Of a DNA stretch of 64,000 nucleotides, positions 45,430-54,470 are shown in pieces. A model generated the notes under the pieces. It had not been told where the DNA came from. It made no database searches and saw nothing but the letters and a program-made list of their open reading frames with translations. The stretch's first letter is position 1, and every line of letters starts with the position of its first letter. Origin of the DNA: Nocardia vaccinii NBRC 15922 (GTDB lineage: Bacteria > Actinomycetota > Actinomycetes > Mycobacteriales > Mycobacteriaceae). The position numbers and the translations under genes were made by a program. Location of the stretch: positions 62,001 through 126,000 of the forward strand of contig NZ_BDCC01000032.1 of the NCBI RefSeq assembly GCF_001613305.1. Reading direction: 5' to 3'.

Positions 45430-47013
45430 GTGTCCGATCAGCGCGTTCTCATCGTCGGCGGCGGCAGCGTCGGGCTGGCCGCCGCGGTATTCCTGACCCG
45501 GCACGGAGTGACGCCGCTGGTGCTCGAACAGCAGCCGGGGATCTCGGTGCATCCGCGAGCGACCGGCCTCGGGCCGCGCACGATGGAATTGCTGCGCCAG
45601 GCCGGACTCGAGCGCGCGGTCGACGATGTGGCGGTGGACATGTCCGCGGGTGGGGCGGTGAAGATGTCGATGCACACACTCGCCTCGGCGGATCTGTCCG
45701 CGGACGCACCCCGGATGCTCGTCGGAACCGCTGAGCACCAGGGTGATTACAGTCCGGCGCGGGTGCGCGGGGTCTGCCCGCAGCATCGCCTGGACTCGGT
45801 GCTGCTGCCCGCCGCCCGCGAAGGCGGTGCGCACGTGCGGTTCTCGGCGCGGGTGCGCGAATGCGCAATCGAATCCGGGGGAGTGGCGGTCACTCTCGAC
45901 ACCGGCGAGATCGTCACCGCGGATTACCTGATCGCCGCCGACGGGGTGCGCAGTACCGTGCGGGAGGGCCTGGGCATCGGCGTCGGCGGGCCCGGGGTGC
46001 TGGGTGAGCCGACCGTGAGCATCCTGTTCCGCGCCGATCTCACCCCTTACACCGGTGACCGTCATTTCGTGAACTGCACCATCACCAATCCCGACGCGCC
46101 CGGACTGCTGGTGACCGTCGATGGCGAGAAGGAATGGATATTCCACACCAGCGCCGACGAAATATCCGATGTGGCAGCGCATTTCACCGACGAGCGGTGT
46201 AGTGAGCTGATCCGTGCGGCGGTGGGTGATGCGGCGCTGCGGATGGAGATCGTCAATGTGCTGCCGTGGCGGGCGCGTGGCTCTCTCGCCGACCGATTCG
46301 GGCTCGATCGGGTGTTTCTCGTCGGCGATGCCGCGCATACCGTCCCGCCGATCGGTGCGTTCGGCCTGAACACCGGCATGGCCGATGCGCACAATCTGGC
46401 CTGGAAACTGGCCGCGGTGCTGCGTGGGGACGCCGGGCCCGCTCTGCTGGAAACCTACGCGGCCGAACGCCGGCCCGTTGCTGCGATGACCCTGGCGCAG
46501 GCCATGATCCGGCTCGCCGACCCGATGTTGCACTGGGACCCCTCCGCCGCTGACCGGCGTGCGGCCGCCGGGGTGCTACACGCATCCGTGGTGCATTCGG
46601 GCTACCGCTACGATTCCGCCGCGGTGATCGATCCGCGACTCGAACTGCCCTCCACCGAGGACGTAGTGGCCGACCTGGACGGCACCCCCGGCTCGCGCCT
46701 GCCGCACCACCGCCTGCCCGGCGGCGCATCCACCCTCGACCTCATCGGCGCACATTGCACCGTCCTCGCCACCAACCATCGCTGGATCGCGGCGGCCTCC
46801 GACGCCGCGGACCGCCTGGGCATCCGGCTCGACGCACACGTAATCCCTCTGCCCCACAACGAGATCCGCGAGTGGTCCGACGTCGTCGGCATCGAACCGG
46901 ACGGCGCCCTGCTGGTCCGCCCGGATCAGATCATCGCCGCACGCGTACCCACTGCCCCGCCGGCACCCGCATACCTACTGTCTCGAATGCTGACTCGCAT
47001 CCTCGCCCGCTGA
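45430..47013 (+). CDS. FAD-dependent aromatic monooxygenase (PHBH/RdmE-like)
   Basis: 527 residues. GxGxxG FAD motif VLIVGGGSVGLAAAVFL near the N-terminus, RVRGVCPQHRLDSVLLP, and the second FAD motif RVFLVGDAAHTVPP (~residue 295). The C-terminal thioredoxin-like domain is present. Typical of hydroxylases of aromatics or antibiotics (for example tetracycline/rifampicin monooxygenases). GTG 45430 follows AAGGGG; GTG 45424 is an alternative. Probably TetR-controlled. Confidence 0.88.
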   Translation: MSDQRVLIVGGGSVGLAAAVFLTRHGVTPLVLEQQPGISVHPRATGLGPRTMELLRQAGLERAVDDVAVDMSAGGAVKMSMHTLASADLSADAPRMLVGTAEHQGDYSPARVRGVCPQHRLDSVLLPAAREGGAHVRFSARVRECAIESGGVAVTLDTGEIVTADYLIAADGVRSTVREGLGIGVGGPGVLGEPTVSILFRADLTPYTGDRHFVNCTITNPDAPGLLVTVDGEKEWIFHTSADEISDVAAHFTDERCSELIRAAVGDAALRMEIVNVLPWRARGSLADRFGLDRVFLVGDAAHTVPPIGAFGLNTGMADAHNLAWKLAAVLRGDAGPALLETYAAERRPVAAMTLAQAMIRLADPMLHWDPSAADRRAAAGVLHASVVHSGYRYDSAAVIDPRLELPSTEDVVADLDGTPGSRLPHHRLPGGASTLDLIGAHCTVLATNHRWIAAASDAADRLGIRLDAHVIPLPHNEIREWSDVVGIEPDGALLVRPDQIIAARVPTAPPAPAYLLSRMLTRILAR

Positions 47014-47293
47014 AGCCGGCCGCCACCATTGTCGGAAGATCGGCTCGCACCACGTCCTGTCATCTGGAAAGCACGGCGAGCAGATCGATCGTGATCACCG
47101 AAACCGTGCAGGGCAAGGAGTATCCGCAAGATGAGTGGCGCTGAGCCAACCGGCGCATCCGGCCGGTGATTTCCGGTGGGCGTGCCGAGCGCGTGTGCCG
47201 AGCTATTGCCGGTTCGGGTGATCGTCGCCCCGCACTGTCCAGCTCACACTCCGAGGACGGTGCCGGGGTGACCTAGTACGTCCGGCGCCGCGC

Positions 47294-47998
47294 TCACCAC
47301 GCCACGGTGCGACCGAGGTAATCCAGGAATTGCAGGCCACCGTGGCCGCGCTGGGCATCGACGGTGGCGACCAGGTTCGGGATGCTCTCCTGGATGGTGA
47401 GGCGTGCGCCGGGACCGCCGAGTTCGGTCCGCACCCAGCCCGGCGCCATCAGCAGCAGCGTGCGCGGATCGTCGCGATGGCGGGCGGCGTAACTGCGCAT
47501 CAGCTGATTCAGGGCGGATTTGCTGGCGCGGTAGATCTCGAAACCACCGCGTTCGTTGTTCGCGATGCTGCCCTGGCCGGAGGACATGATCGCGAGGGTG
47601 CCCTGCGGCGGAACCAGGTCGCCGAGAGTTTCCAGCACGCGCATCGGGCTCAGCGCATTGGTGAGCATCAGGCGGGTGAACTCCTCGGTCGTGACATCCG
47701 CGCTGGTCTCCTCGGGGTCGTTGGTGACGCCCGCGTTGACGAACAGCAGATCGAATCGCCGTTGCGCGAGTCGATCTCGCAGGGCGAGGATTTGCTCAGG
47801 GACGGTGATGTCGAGATGTTCTATCTCCAGCCGCCCGTCGGCGGTTTCGCGCAGCTCGTGCAGCGCGGTGCGGCCGGTACCGCGCACGGTCGCCAGCACA
47901 CGCGAGCCCCGATCGAGGTAGTGCGCGGCGATTGCGTGGCCCAATCCGCGCGATGCCCCGATGAGCAGGACGGTCGTATTCGGCGAGGTCTCTGTCAA
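47294..47998 (-). CDS. Short-chain dehydrogenase
   Basis: 234 residues. LIGASRGLGHAIA, NAGVTNDPEE, active-site YRASKSALN. TTG 47998 start with GAGGAG upstream. Follows the amidohydrolase gene by 15 bp: one operon. Confidence 0.85.
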   Translation of the reverse strand: MTETSPNTTVLLIGASRGLGHAIAAHYLDRGSRVLATVRGTGRTALHELRETADGRLEIEHLDITVPEQILALRDRLAQRRFDLLFVNAGVTNDPEETSADVTTEEFTRLMLTNALSPMRVLETLGDLVPPQGTLAIMSSGQGSIANNERGGFEIYRASKSALNQLMRSYAARHRDDPRTLLLMAPGWVRTELGGPGARLTIQESIPNLVATVDAQRGHGGLQFLDYLGRTVAW

Positions 47999-48013
47999 CG
48001 TTGCTCCTCGGCG

Positions 48014-49012
48014 TCACGTGGTCGGCTGGGCGGATGCGGCCGTGCGGGCGTAGAGCGCATCGGCGTTGGCGTGGGCGATCTTTCGGCGATCCTCGAGGTC
48101 GGGGAGGGTGTTCAGGAATTCCTCGACAGCGGTGGGACCGAGGCGGTGGAACGGGTAGTCGCCGGACAGCAGGATCCGGTCGGCGGTGGTGAAGTCCAGG
48201 GCGTGGCGCAGCAGGCGTGAGGTCAGCATGCCGCTGGTCGCGATGTACACGTTCGTCCGGACATAGTCCGCGACCCGACGGTCCAGATGTGTGGCGACAT
48301 TCGAGAGGCTGTCGACCCGGTCGAGCCAGAACAGCAGCATCTCACCCCAGTGCCCCAATACGATTCGCAGATCCGGATGACGGTCGAACGCGCCGCTGAG
48401 AATCAGTCGCAACGCCGCGAGCCCGGCCTCGGCATGCCAGCCCCAGCCGAAGGTCGCCAGCGACAGGTCGAGCGTCTCGCCGAGTCCGCGGTAGGACGCT
48501 TCGCGCACCGCATCCGGCGGGATCTGCGGATGAATGAACAGCGGGCGAGCGTGTGCGGCCGCGACGGCCAGTACCTCGTCGTAGGCGGGATCGTCCAACG
48601 GACGATCGCCGCAGCGGCCGTAGGCCATGATTCCCACGTGCGCGGCCGAGGTTGCGGTGCGTTCGAGTTCGGCCACCGCGGCGGCCGGCTCGGACATCGG
48701 CAACGTCGTCATCGCGCGAAATCGGTCCGGATGACGTTCGACCGCGTCGGCGGCGCGGTCGTTGGCCTCGCGGCACAGTGCCACGGCCTCGTTCGGCGGC
48801 AGGCCATAGGTTCCCGGCGGGGCCAGGGAGATGATTTGCTGATCCACTCCCGCGGCGTCCATCGCCGCGATCCGGTCCGCGCCGAGGTCGAACAGCCGCT
48901 CGGGAATATCGCCCCGATCGTTGAGGACGACACTCGCATCGAGTCCGTGGGCTCGCACGGCCCGATCGATGCCCTCGGTGGTCCAGTGCTCCTCGATGGT
49001 GACGACTCTCAT
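48014..49012 (-). CDS. Amidohydrolase-2 family hydrolase/decarboxylase
   Basis: 332 residues. TIM barrel of the amidohydrolase-related (ACMSD-like) group: starts TIEEHW, PLFIHPQIPP (His ligand), IVLGHWGEMLLFWLDR, LSGDYPFHRLG (Asp). Metal-dependent hydrolase or decarboxylase of aromatic acids. Operon with the SDR gene, likely under the divergent TetR. Confidence 0.88.
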   Translation of the reverse strand: MRVVTIEEHWTTEGIDRAVRAHGLDASVVLNDRGDIPERLFDLGADRIAAMDAAGVDQQIISLAPPGTYGLPPNEAVALCREANDRAADAVERHPDRFRAMTTLPMSEPAAAVAELERTATSAAHVGIMAYGRCGDRPLDDPAYDEVLAVAAAHARPLFIHPQIPPDAVREASYRGLGETLDLSLATFGWGWHAEAGLAALRLILSGAFDRHPDLRIVLGHWGEMLLFWLDRVDSLSNVATHLDRRVADYVRTNVYIATSGMLTSRLLRHALDFTTADRILLSGDYPFHRLGPTAVEEFLNTLPDLEDRRKIAHANADALYARTAASAQPTT

Positions 49013-49034
49013 CGCACTCCTTCACTCATCACTT

Positions 49035-49063
49035 GTTGAGCGAGCCTAACAGATTCGCTCAAC
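49035..49063. promoter_or_regulatory. TetR operator
   Basis: GTTGAGCGA (49035-49043) and TCGCTCAAC (49055-49063), perfect 9-bp arms with an 11-bp spacer, between the amidohydrolase and TetR genes. -10 TAGAGT at 49069-49074 suggests a leaderless TetR transcript. Confidence 0.75.
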
Positions 49064-49080
49064 GCATGTAGAGTAACGAG

Positions 49081-49683
49081 GTGGACGAACCGACGACACG
49101 CGCGGCACGGCGCGCGGCCACCGCGCAACGAATTCTCAGTGCCGCACAAGCCGAATTCGGCGAATACGGACTCGAGCGCGCCACCGTGCGCGGTGTGGCC
49201 CAGCGCGCGGGAGTCGACCCCTCCCTGGTTCTGCAGCACTACGGCTCGAAGATGGGCCTGTTCGCGGTCGCCACCCAGCTGCACCGCGGCGACACCGACG
49301 ACCTGGACGCCGCCAGCACTCCTCAGGACGTGGCCGAGCACCTGTTCGACATCCTCGGCATCCGACTGAACACCCCGCCCCCCGAAGCGCGTGCACTGGC
49401 GCGTTCCATGCTGACCGCACCCGAGGCGACAGCTGCGATGCGCAATTTCCTCGACGAGCGCGTCCAGAACCTCGCCCGCGCCGACGCCCGCCCCGACGCC
49501 GAACTACGCGCGGCCCTGACCGTCAGCAGCATCCTGGGCCTCACCATCGCCCGTCACTTCCTCGAACTCGAGGCCCTTGCCGACATCTCCGAGGAGCAGA
49601 TCGACACCGTGCTGCGCCCCTGGCTGACAGCTGCCCTCGATCGCCCCACCCCGCCGGCCGGGCCCGGCCACGATGGGCGCTGA
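49081..49683 (+). CDS. TetR-family regulator
   Basis: 200 residues. HTH (VRGVAQRAGVDPSLVLQHYGSK, residues ~37-58). GTG 49081 follows the -10 by 6 nt. Its 3' end overlaps the unusual C-terminal extension of the TetR gene on the other strand (49504-50361). Confidence 0.88.
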   Translation: MDEPTTRAARRAATAQRILSAAQAEFGEYGLERATVRGVAQRAGVDPSLVLQHYGSKMGLFAVATQLHRGDTDDLDAASTPQDVAEHLFDILGIRLNTPPPEARALARSMLTAPEATAAMRNFLDERVQNLARADARPDAELRAALTVSSILGLTIARHFLELEALADISEEQIDTVLRPWLTAALDRPTPPAGPGHDGR

Positions 49684-50361
49684 CCCGGTGCGCCGCTGAG
49701 CACCATAGGATTCCGCCGGCGTCACGTCCGGCAGTAATCGCGCGGAAATGGTGTGTTGCCGACACGCGGACCCGGGATGGGCGGCGTCGCGTCGGCAGAG
49801 GGCTGCCGATGCTTGCACGTCGTCCAGCGCCTGTCGTGCGATCTCGCCGAAGTCGTCGTCACCGGTTGTCCGGCTCCAGCGTTCGTAGGCGATCGCGGAG
49901 GCGAGCGCGCCGAGTTCCGCGGCCACGCGAGCGGTCAGGTCGGGAACGCCGCGCCGTTCGAGCGCGTCGGCCATTGATGCGATGAGGGCGAGGTTCTTCA
50001 GCGCTTCGCGTTCTCGCAGTTCGCGGTTGGCGGCGATCACCGCCTGCCTGCGGGCGATGAACTCGCGGCGCTCGGGCGTGAAGACTGCTCCGCCGGCCGC
50101 GTCCAGCGCGCGGGCAATCACCTCGAGCGGGGCGGCGGTTGCCGGTGCTGCTGCTATCGCCTCGACGAGCAGCCCGGTCATGGTGCCGCCGCCGAAGAGC
50201 ACTTCCCGCTTGTCCTGGAAGTGCCTGAAGAAGGTGGTCTTCCCGAGCCCCGCGCGCTGCGCGATGTCGATCACGGTCGTGTTCTCGTAGCCCCGCTCGG
50301 CGAATAGGTCGAGGGCGGCGCGAGCGAGCCGTTCTGCTGCGTTCGGTTCCCAGCGAGCCAT
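49504..50361 (-). CDS. TetR-family regulator with read-through C-terminus
   Basis: 285 residues as read. The HTH (VIDIAQRAGLGKTTFFRHFQDKR) and TetR core end around residue 200 (DDVQASAALCRRDAAH). The next ~85 residues are not TetR-like and lie antisense to the end of the gene at 49081-49683, so the original stop has probably been lost. ATG 50361. Probably regulates the oxidoreductase at 50677 through the repeats at 50375-50455. Confidence 0.8.
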   Translation of the reverse strand: MARWEPNAAERLARAALDLFAERGYENTTVIDIAQRAGLGKTTFFRHFQDKREVLFGGGTMTGLLVEAIAAAPATAAPLEVIARALDAAGGAVFTPERREFIARRQAVIAANRELREREALKNLALIASMADALERRGVPDLTARVAAELGALASAIAYERWSRTTGDDDFGEIARQALDDVQASAALCRRDAAHPGSACRQHTISARLLPDVTPAESYGAQRRTGSAPIVAGPGRRGGAIEGSCQPGAQHGVDLLLGDVGKGLEFEEVTGDGEAQDAADGQGRA

Positions 50362-50374
50362 GAACACAGTGTAT

Positions 50375-50455
50375 GGGACTTGGTTCCGTCAATTGCATCC
50401 TGCGACGGGACTTGGTTCCGTCAGTCGTGTACAGTAACGGGACTTGGTTCTGTCA
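50375..50455. promoter_or_regulatory. Three 17-bp direct repeats, 32-bp period
   Basis: GGGACTTGGTTCCGTCA at 50375, 50407 and (one mismatch) 50439. Starts are spaced exactly 32 bp (about three helical turns), so all three present the same face of the DNA. Each has a GAC...GTC dyad. Between TetR and the degraded/intact oxidoreductase genes. Confidence 0.8.
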
Positions 50456-50478
50456 GTTCCCTTGCGAGGAGTCCGCCA

Positions 50479-50635
50479 GTGAGTCGTGCTGTGATCTACA
50501 AAGCGTTCGGGGGCCCGAAGTGCCGGAGTTTCGGGAGGTTCCGGAGCCGCACGCCGCCTTCCCGGTCGAGAAGATCCGCGACGCCATGACGTTGCAGGCC
50601 GCCACGTCCACGGCGAAGTCGTAGTCACGCTGTGA
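50479..50635 (+). pseudogene. Scar of an alcohol dehydrogenase-like gene
   Basis: Reading across frames gives MSRAVIYKAFGG then EVPEFREVPEPHA (a zinc-less ADH/quinone oxidoreductase N-terminus) fused directly to AFPVEKIRDAMTLQA...HVHGEVVVTL (its usual C-terminus). About 250 central codons are gone. Two single-base frameshifts remain. It lies directly after the triple repeat and in front of an intact relative. Confidence 0.75.
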
Positions 50636-50676
50636 CCGCACCAAGACCACGCAGGAAAGCGAAAGGGAAGACGACG

Positions 50677-51621
50677 ATGAAGCGGATCCAGTACCACCAG
50701 TACGGCGGGCCGGAGGTCATGCGGCTCGAAGAGTTCGAGCCGGCACCGCTCGGCGCCGATGAGGTCCTCGTCCGTGTGCGCGCGGCGGCGGCAAACCCGA
50801 TGGACTTCGGGATCCGCGCCGGCCGCATGAAGCAGGTGACCGGCCGGCGCTTCCCGCGTGCGATGGGTTACGACTTCGCGGGCGTCGTCGAAGCAGTCGG
50901 CGACCGTGTCACCCGCCTGCACGTCGGTGACGAAGTGCTCGGCGGGACGTCGGTCAAGTCCGCGGGCGCGTTTGCCGACGTGATCGTCGCCCAAGAGAAG
51001 GGCATCGTGCACAAGCCCGCGAACCTCTCGTTCGAGGACGCCGCCACGATCCCGACGGTCGGGATCACCGCCCTGCAGGCCGTGATCACGAAGGGAAAGC
51101 TGCAGCCGGGCCAGGCCGTGTTCGTGCACAGCTGTCTCGGCGGAGTCGGCCATTCCGCAGCGCAGATCGCCCTTGCCCACCAGGCCACGGTCGCAGGCAG
51201 CTGCCGCAACAGCGCTCGGTCCAAGGCACGCGACCTCGGTATCGACCCGGTCGTCGACTTCGACTTCGACCCTACCTCGCTGGCAAGGCGGTTCGACCTC
51301 GTCATCATCACCGCCGGCACGCTCTCGGTCAAAGCCGCGCGGACGATACTCAGGCCAGGCGGCCGCATCATCAGCATCCTCCCCACCCCGGCGAACCTCG
51401 CCAGAAGTGTCCTGCCCGGGCCGTTCCACGCCATGATCGCCCGACCGGTCACCAAAGACCTCGAAGAGGTCGCCCGAGCCGCCGGCCGGGGAACGCTGCG
51501 ACTACCGATCGCCCGCACCGTCCCGCTCTCGCAAGCCATCACAGCACTCACCGAACTCGAACAAGACGGCGCGGCCAAGCGAGGCAAGCTGATCATTACG
51601 CCACAGCAGGGAGTGCTCTGA
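50677..51621 (+). CDS. NAD(P)-dependent quinone oxidoreductase (zinc-less MDR)
   Basis: 314 residues. MDR fold: GGPEVMRLEEFEPAPLGADE, AMGYDFAGVVEAVG, VFVHSCLGGVGHSAAQIA (NAD(P)-binding loop), C-terminal RGKLIITP. ATG 50677 with GAAAGGGA upstream. Stop overlaps the next ATG (TGATGG). Presumed target of the TetR at 49504-50361. Confidence 0.88.
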   Translation: MKRIQYHQYGGPEVMRLEEFEPAPLGADEVLVRVRAAAANPMDFGIRAGRMKQVTGRRFPRAMGYDFAGVVEAVGDRVTRLHVGDEVLGGTSVKSAGAFADVIVAQEKGIVHKPANLSFEDAATIPTVGITALQAVITKGKLQPGQAVFVHSCLGGVGHSAAQIALAHQATVAGSCRNSARSKARDLGIDPVVDFDFDPTSLARRFDLVIITAGTLSVKAARTILRPGGRIISILPTPANLARSVLPGPFHAMIARPVTKDLEEVARAAGRGTLRLPIARTVPLSQAITALTELEQDGAAKRGKLIITPQQGVL

Positions 51622-51860
51622 TGGAGCAGCTGACCGGCGACCTTCTCGACACCGCCGCCACCGCCCACGGCCGGCTGGGCCCGCACGGCATTCTTTACGA
51701 GGGCGCGGAGGTCCCTGCCCGCGACGGCGTCGCCCTCGACACCGACGTCTACCACCCGGCCGGGCGGGTCGGCGGCCCCGTTGTCCTCATGCGAACCCCC
51801 TACGGCAAGGCGAACTGGCGCAACGACGGCATCTACTGGAGCGGCCGATGCCGTTTCTCG
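51621..51860 (+). pseudogene. 5' remnant of a CocE/NonD-type hydrolase
   Basis: ATG 51621 (overlapping the previous stop) starts LYEGAEVPARDGVALDTDVYHP...VVLMRTPYGKANWRND, the N-terminus of X-Pro dipeptidyl-peptidase/CocE hydrolases. After ~51850 the frame runs into antisense of the MerR-HEAT gene. The rest of the ~600-residue enzyme is missing. Confidence 0.7.
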
Positions 51861-51912
51861 ATGGCTGTCCCAGGCACGATGTGCCTTGGTGTGCCAGCGT
51901 GCGACCCCGACG

Positions 51913-52929
51913 TCAGCCCGTTCCATGTCGGCGGCGGTTGCGGGCACGGGCAATGGATGCCGCTGTCGCCGCGACGGTCCGATCGGCGTCGGAGGCCAGA
52001 TCGTCCAGGGCCGCTCTGGCCGCGTTGCCCGGAATCTCGGCCAGCGCCTGCGTGATTCGCAGACGCGCCGCGGGGTCCGCGGTGCTGTCGAGTTCGGCCC
52101 GCATGGCCCGGACGAGATCCGCGTCGCGGGACGTGGCCTGTGCGAGTGATCCCAACACCTCGGCGGCCTCGACATCGGAACGGCCCGCGACGACCATCGC
52201 GAGCAGCACCGGAACCGCCTCGCTCACCTGCCGCGAACCCAGTGCCAGGGCGGCCCGTTCGCGGACGACCGGGTCGGCGTCGTCGAGAACTCGCCGCAGC
52301 AACGTGGTCGCCTCGGCGGTGGGCACCGCCGCGATCGCCAGCACCGCGCGGCGGCGGATCTGGGTCTGCTCCGCAGCCAAACCGGCCGACAGCTCGCCCA
52401 ACCCGGCGCCGGCCGCTCGGGCCAGCGACCAGCGCAGCGCCCCGGCGACATTCGGGTCCTCCTCCGACAACGCCGCCTGCGCCACCGCGGCCATCGGCAG
52501 CGCCGCATTCGTGTGCTGGGACAGCACGGCCTGCTGGCGGTGGTTGCCGGATTCGGATTCCAGTCCGCGCAGCAGCGCGACGATGGTGGTGACCTGGTCC
52601 CACTGTGCTGGGGCCGCGGCATCGACGCGCTCGAGGTTGCGCAGCAGCTCCTGTTCGGCCGCGATCCGGGCCCGAGTGTGCTCGATCAGTTCGCCGACCA
52701 GCGCGGTCGGCGCGAAATCGGGATCGTCCAGTGCGCGCTTGGCCTCGTGCAGCGACAGTCCGAGCGTGCGCAGACATTCGACGTGGAAGAGGCGACGCAG
52801 GTCCTCGGCGGAGTATTCGCGGTAACCGCCGATGGTACGGCCGGTCGGGCTCACCAAACCCAGTGCGTCGTAATGACGCAGCATGCGCGGGCTGATGCCC
52901 GATTGCCGCGACACCTCACCGATCAACAT
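51913..52929 (-). CDS. MerR-type HTH fused to HEAT-like repeats
   Basis: 338 residues. MerR HTH and wing at residues 1-75 (GEVSRQSGISPRMLRHYDALGLVSPTGR...GYREYS), followed by a coiled linker and, from ~residue 120, helical HEAT-like repeats (DADPVVRERAALALGSRQV...DPAARLRITQALAEIPG). Recruitment of a HEAT scaffold to a MerR regulator is uncommon. ATG 52929 with GAGGAGG upstream. Last gene of a three-gene operon. Confidence 0.85.
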   Translation of the reverse strand: MLIGEVSRQSGISPRMLRHYDALGLVSPTGRTIGGYREYSAEDLRRLFHVECLRTLGLSLHEAKRALDDPDFAPTALVGELIEHTRARIAAEQELLRNLERVDAAAPAQWDQVTTIVALLRGLESESGNHRQQAVLSQHTNAALPMAAVAQAALSEEDPNVAGALRWSLARAAGAGLGELSAGLAAEQTQIRRRAVLAIAAVPTAEATTLLRRVLDDADPVVRERAALALGSRQVSEAVPVLLAMVVAGRSDVEAAEVLGSLAQATSRDADLVRAMRAELDSTADPAARLRITQALAEIPGNAARAALDDLASDADRTVAATAASIARARNRRRHGTG

Positions 52930-52958
52930 CCCGTCACCTCCTCTCGATTGTCGAAACC

Positions 52959-53615
52959 CTATGTGTCCGAACCGGTTACGGCTACCCGCCTGGCCAGTTC
53001 CAGCGCGGGCTCGAATCCGCTGTCGGGATCGCGGCGCAACCGCTCGGCGGCCTGCGCGTGCGCGCGAACCCGGGGATCGGGGTGTCGTGCGGCAGTGGCC
53101 AGAACCGGAGCCGCGGCCTCCCCGAGTGCGGCAAGCGCGCGGCTCAGACCCAATTGCACCGGCTGCTCGCCCCGTCCCAGCGCCGTGGCCAGATCCGCGG
53201 CGAGCACGCCCTCGTCACCGGGCGGAACGAGAGCCACCGCCGCGCGCCATGCGCTCAGGGCGACCTCGTCGTCCGCGTCGTGCAGCCGACCCGACACCGC
53301 GGGCCAGGCGCCGCGGTCCCCGATTTTGGACAGGGTGTGCAGCGCCTGACTGCGGGCCTGAGCCGTGGCGGACTCCAGCTCCGCGATCAGTCCCGGCAGG
53401 GTGACCTCGGCCGGCAACCGGCACAATGCCCAGGTCAGCATGTCTCGGACGAAGAAATCCGATTCGATCGCGCACCGCGCGATCAGAATCTCCACCAGCC
53501 GCGGATCACCCGGCGTACCCGCGGCCAGCGCCGCGCGCAGTCGCACCGAGGACTCGGTATGGGCGAGAGCGGCGATGAGACGAGCATCCGGCTCGCCGTG
53601 AATCGTCGTAGTCAC
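52959..53615 (-). CDS. HEAT-repeat protein
   Basis: 218 residues made of HEAT-like helical pairs (TESSVRLRAALAAGTPGDPRLVEIL, SDFFVRDMLTWALCRLP, HPDPRVRAHAQAAERLRRD). No catalytic motif. GTG 53615 chosen, 8 nt after GGAGG. Lies between the two MerR genes and shares fold type with the C-terminus of the downstream MerR-HEAT protein; may bind it. Confidence 0.85.
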   Translation of the reverse strand: MTTTIHGEPDARLIAALAHTESSVRLRAALAAGTPGDPRLVEILIARCAIESDFFVRDMLTWALCRLPAEVTLPGLIAELESATAQARSQALHTLSKIGDRGAWPAVSGRLHDADDEVALSAWRAAVALVPPGDEGVLAADLATALGRGEQPVQLGLSRALAALGEAAAPVLATAARHPDPRVRAHAQAAERLRRDPDSGFEPALELARRVAVTGSDT

Positions 53616-53651
53616 GACAACCACCTCCTTCGCCGACCATTGGAGCCCTTG

Positions 53652-54356
53652 TCACTGTGTGAAGGTCAAGCCGTCGAGGGTGAGATAGGCGTCGAGCTGA
53701 GCCGCACCGGCCAGCAGCGCGCGGGCACGAGAGGTCAGCCGATCCTGCCAGGAATCGAGGAATGCGCGTAGCGGCTCGGCGCCACCGGCCTCACGCAGCG
53801 AGTCCAGGAACCGGGCGACCTGCGGCAGCGGATGGCCGCCGCGGCGCAGTTCGCGTGCGATCTGCGCATCACGCACAGAATCCGAACCGTAACGCCGATA
53901 CCCCGTCGCCGGATCGCGGTCGGGACGCACGATGCCGTGGGACTCCCAGGTACGCAGCGTGGCCGGGTGCAGGCCGAGTCGGCGAGCGAGTTCGCCGACG
54001 GTCAGCGGCTGTCCGCGCAGCGGAGCCGGCGCCGCGCCGGACAGGGCGGTCAGGGCCGACGCGACCTCGGTGCGGGTCTGGCGTTCGGCGACCAGCGCCG
54101 CATGCGTGGCATCGATGAGCCGGTAGGCGGATTCGAGCCGCCCCTCGTTGATCGCGCACATGATCTCCGTCGCCTGCTGATGTCCGTGACCGCGGCGCAA
54201 AGCCAGAAATGCGCGCAGCGCCTGCGCGTGTGTCGAGGTGTAGCGGCGGTGGCCCGCCGGGCTGCGTTCGGCCACCGGCAGGATGCCCGCCTCGTCGTAA
54301 TTGCGGATCGCCTGTGCGGACAATCCGTGCTCACGGGCCAGATCGACGGGTCGCAG
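53652..54356 (-). CDS. Tandem-MerR (TioE-like) regulator, CTG start
   Basis: 234 residues with two MerR HTH domains: RPVDLAREHGLSAQAIRNYD...GHRRYT at the N-terminus and LTVGELARRLGLHPATLRTW...GYRRYG near residue 130. TioE-family architecture. CTG 54356 is preferred: GGAGG lies 6 nt upstream and it gives the family-typical MRPVDLA start. GTG 54392 is an alternative. Divergent from the esterase gene. Confidence 0.8.
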   Translation of the reverse strand: MRPVDLAREHGLSAQAIRNYDEAGILPVAERSPAGHRRYTSTHAQALRAFLALRRGHGHQQATEIMCAINEGRLESAYRLIDATHAALVAERQTRTEVASALTALSGAAPAPLRGQPLTVGELARRLGLHPATLRTWESHGIVRPDRDPATGYRRYGSDSVRDAQIARELRRGGHPLPQVARFLDSLREAGGAEPLRAFLDSWQDRLTSRARALLAGAAQLDAYLTLDGLTFTQ

Positions 54357-54406
54357 CGTGCACCTCCGATTGAAGATTTTTCTCGAAAACACCAGGTGGA
54401 ATTCAC

Positions 54407-54428
54407 TGAAGTCTCACTCGATTCTTCA
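54407..54428. promoter_or_regulatory. MerR operator candidate
   Basis: TGAAG-N12-CTTCA, inverted repeat within the ~115-bp divergent region between the tandem MerR and esterase genes; MerR regulators activate divergent targets from such repeats. Confidence 0.45.
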
Positions 54429-54470
54429 ACGATATCGTCACATGGGAAAGCTTCCGGAAAGGGGATTGCC

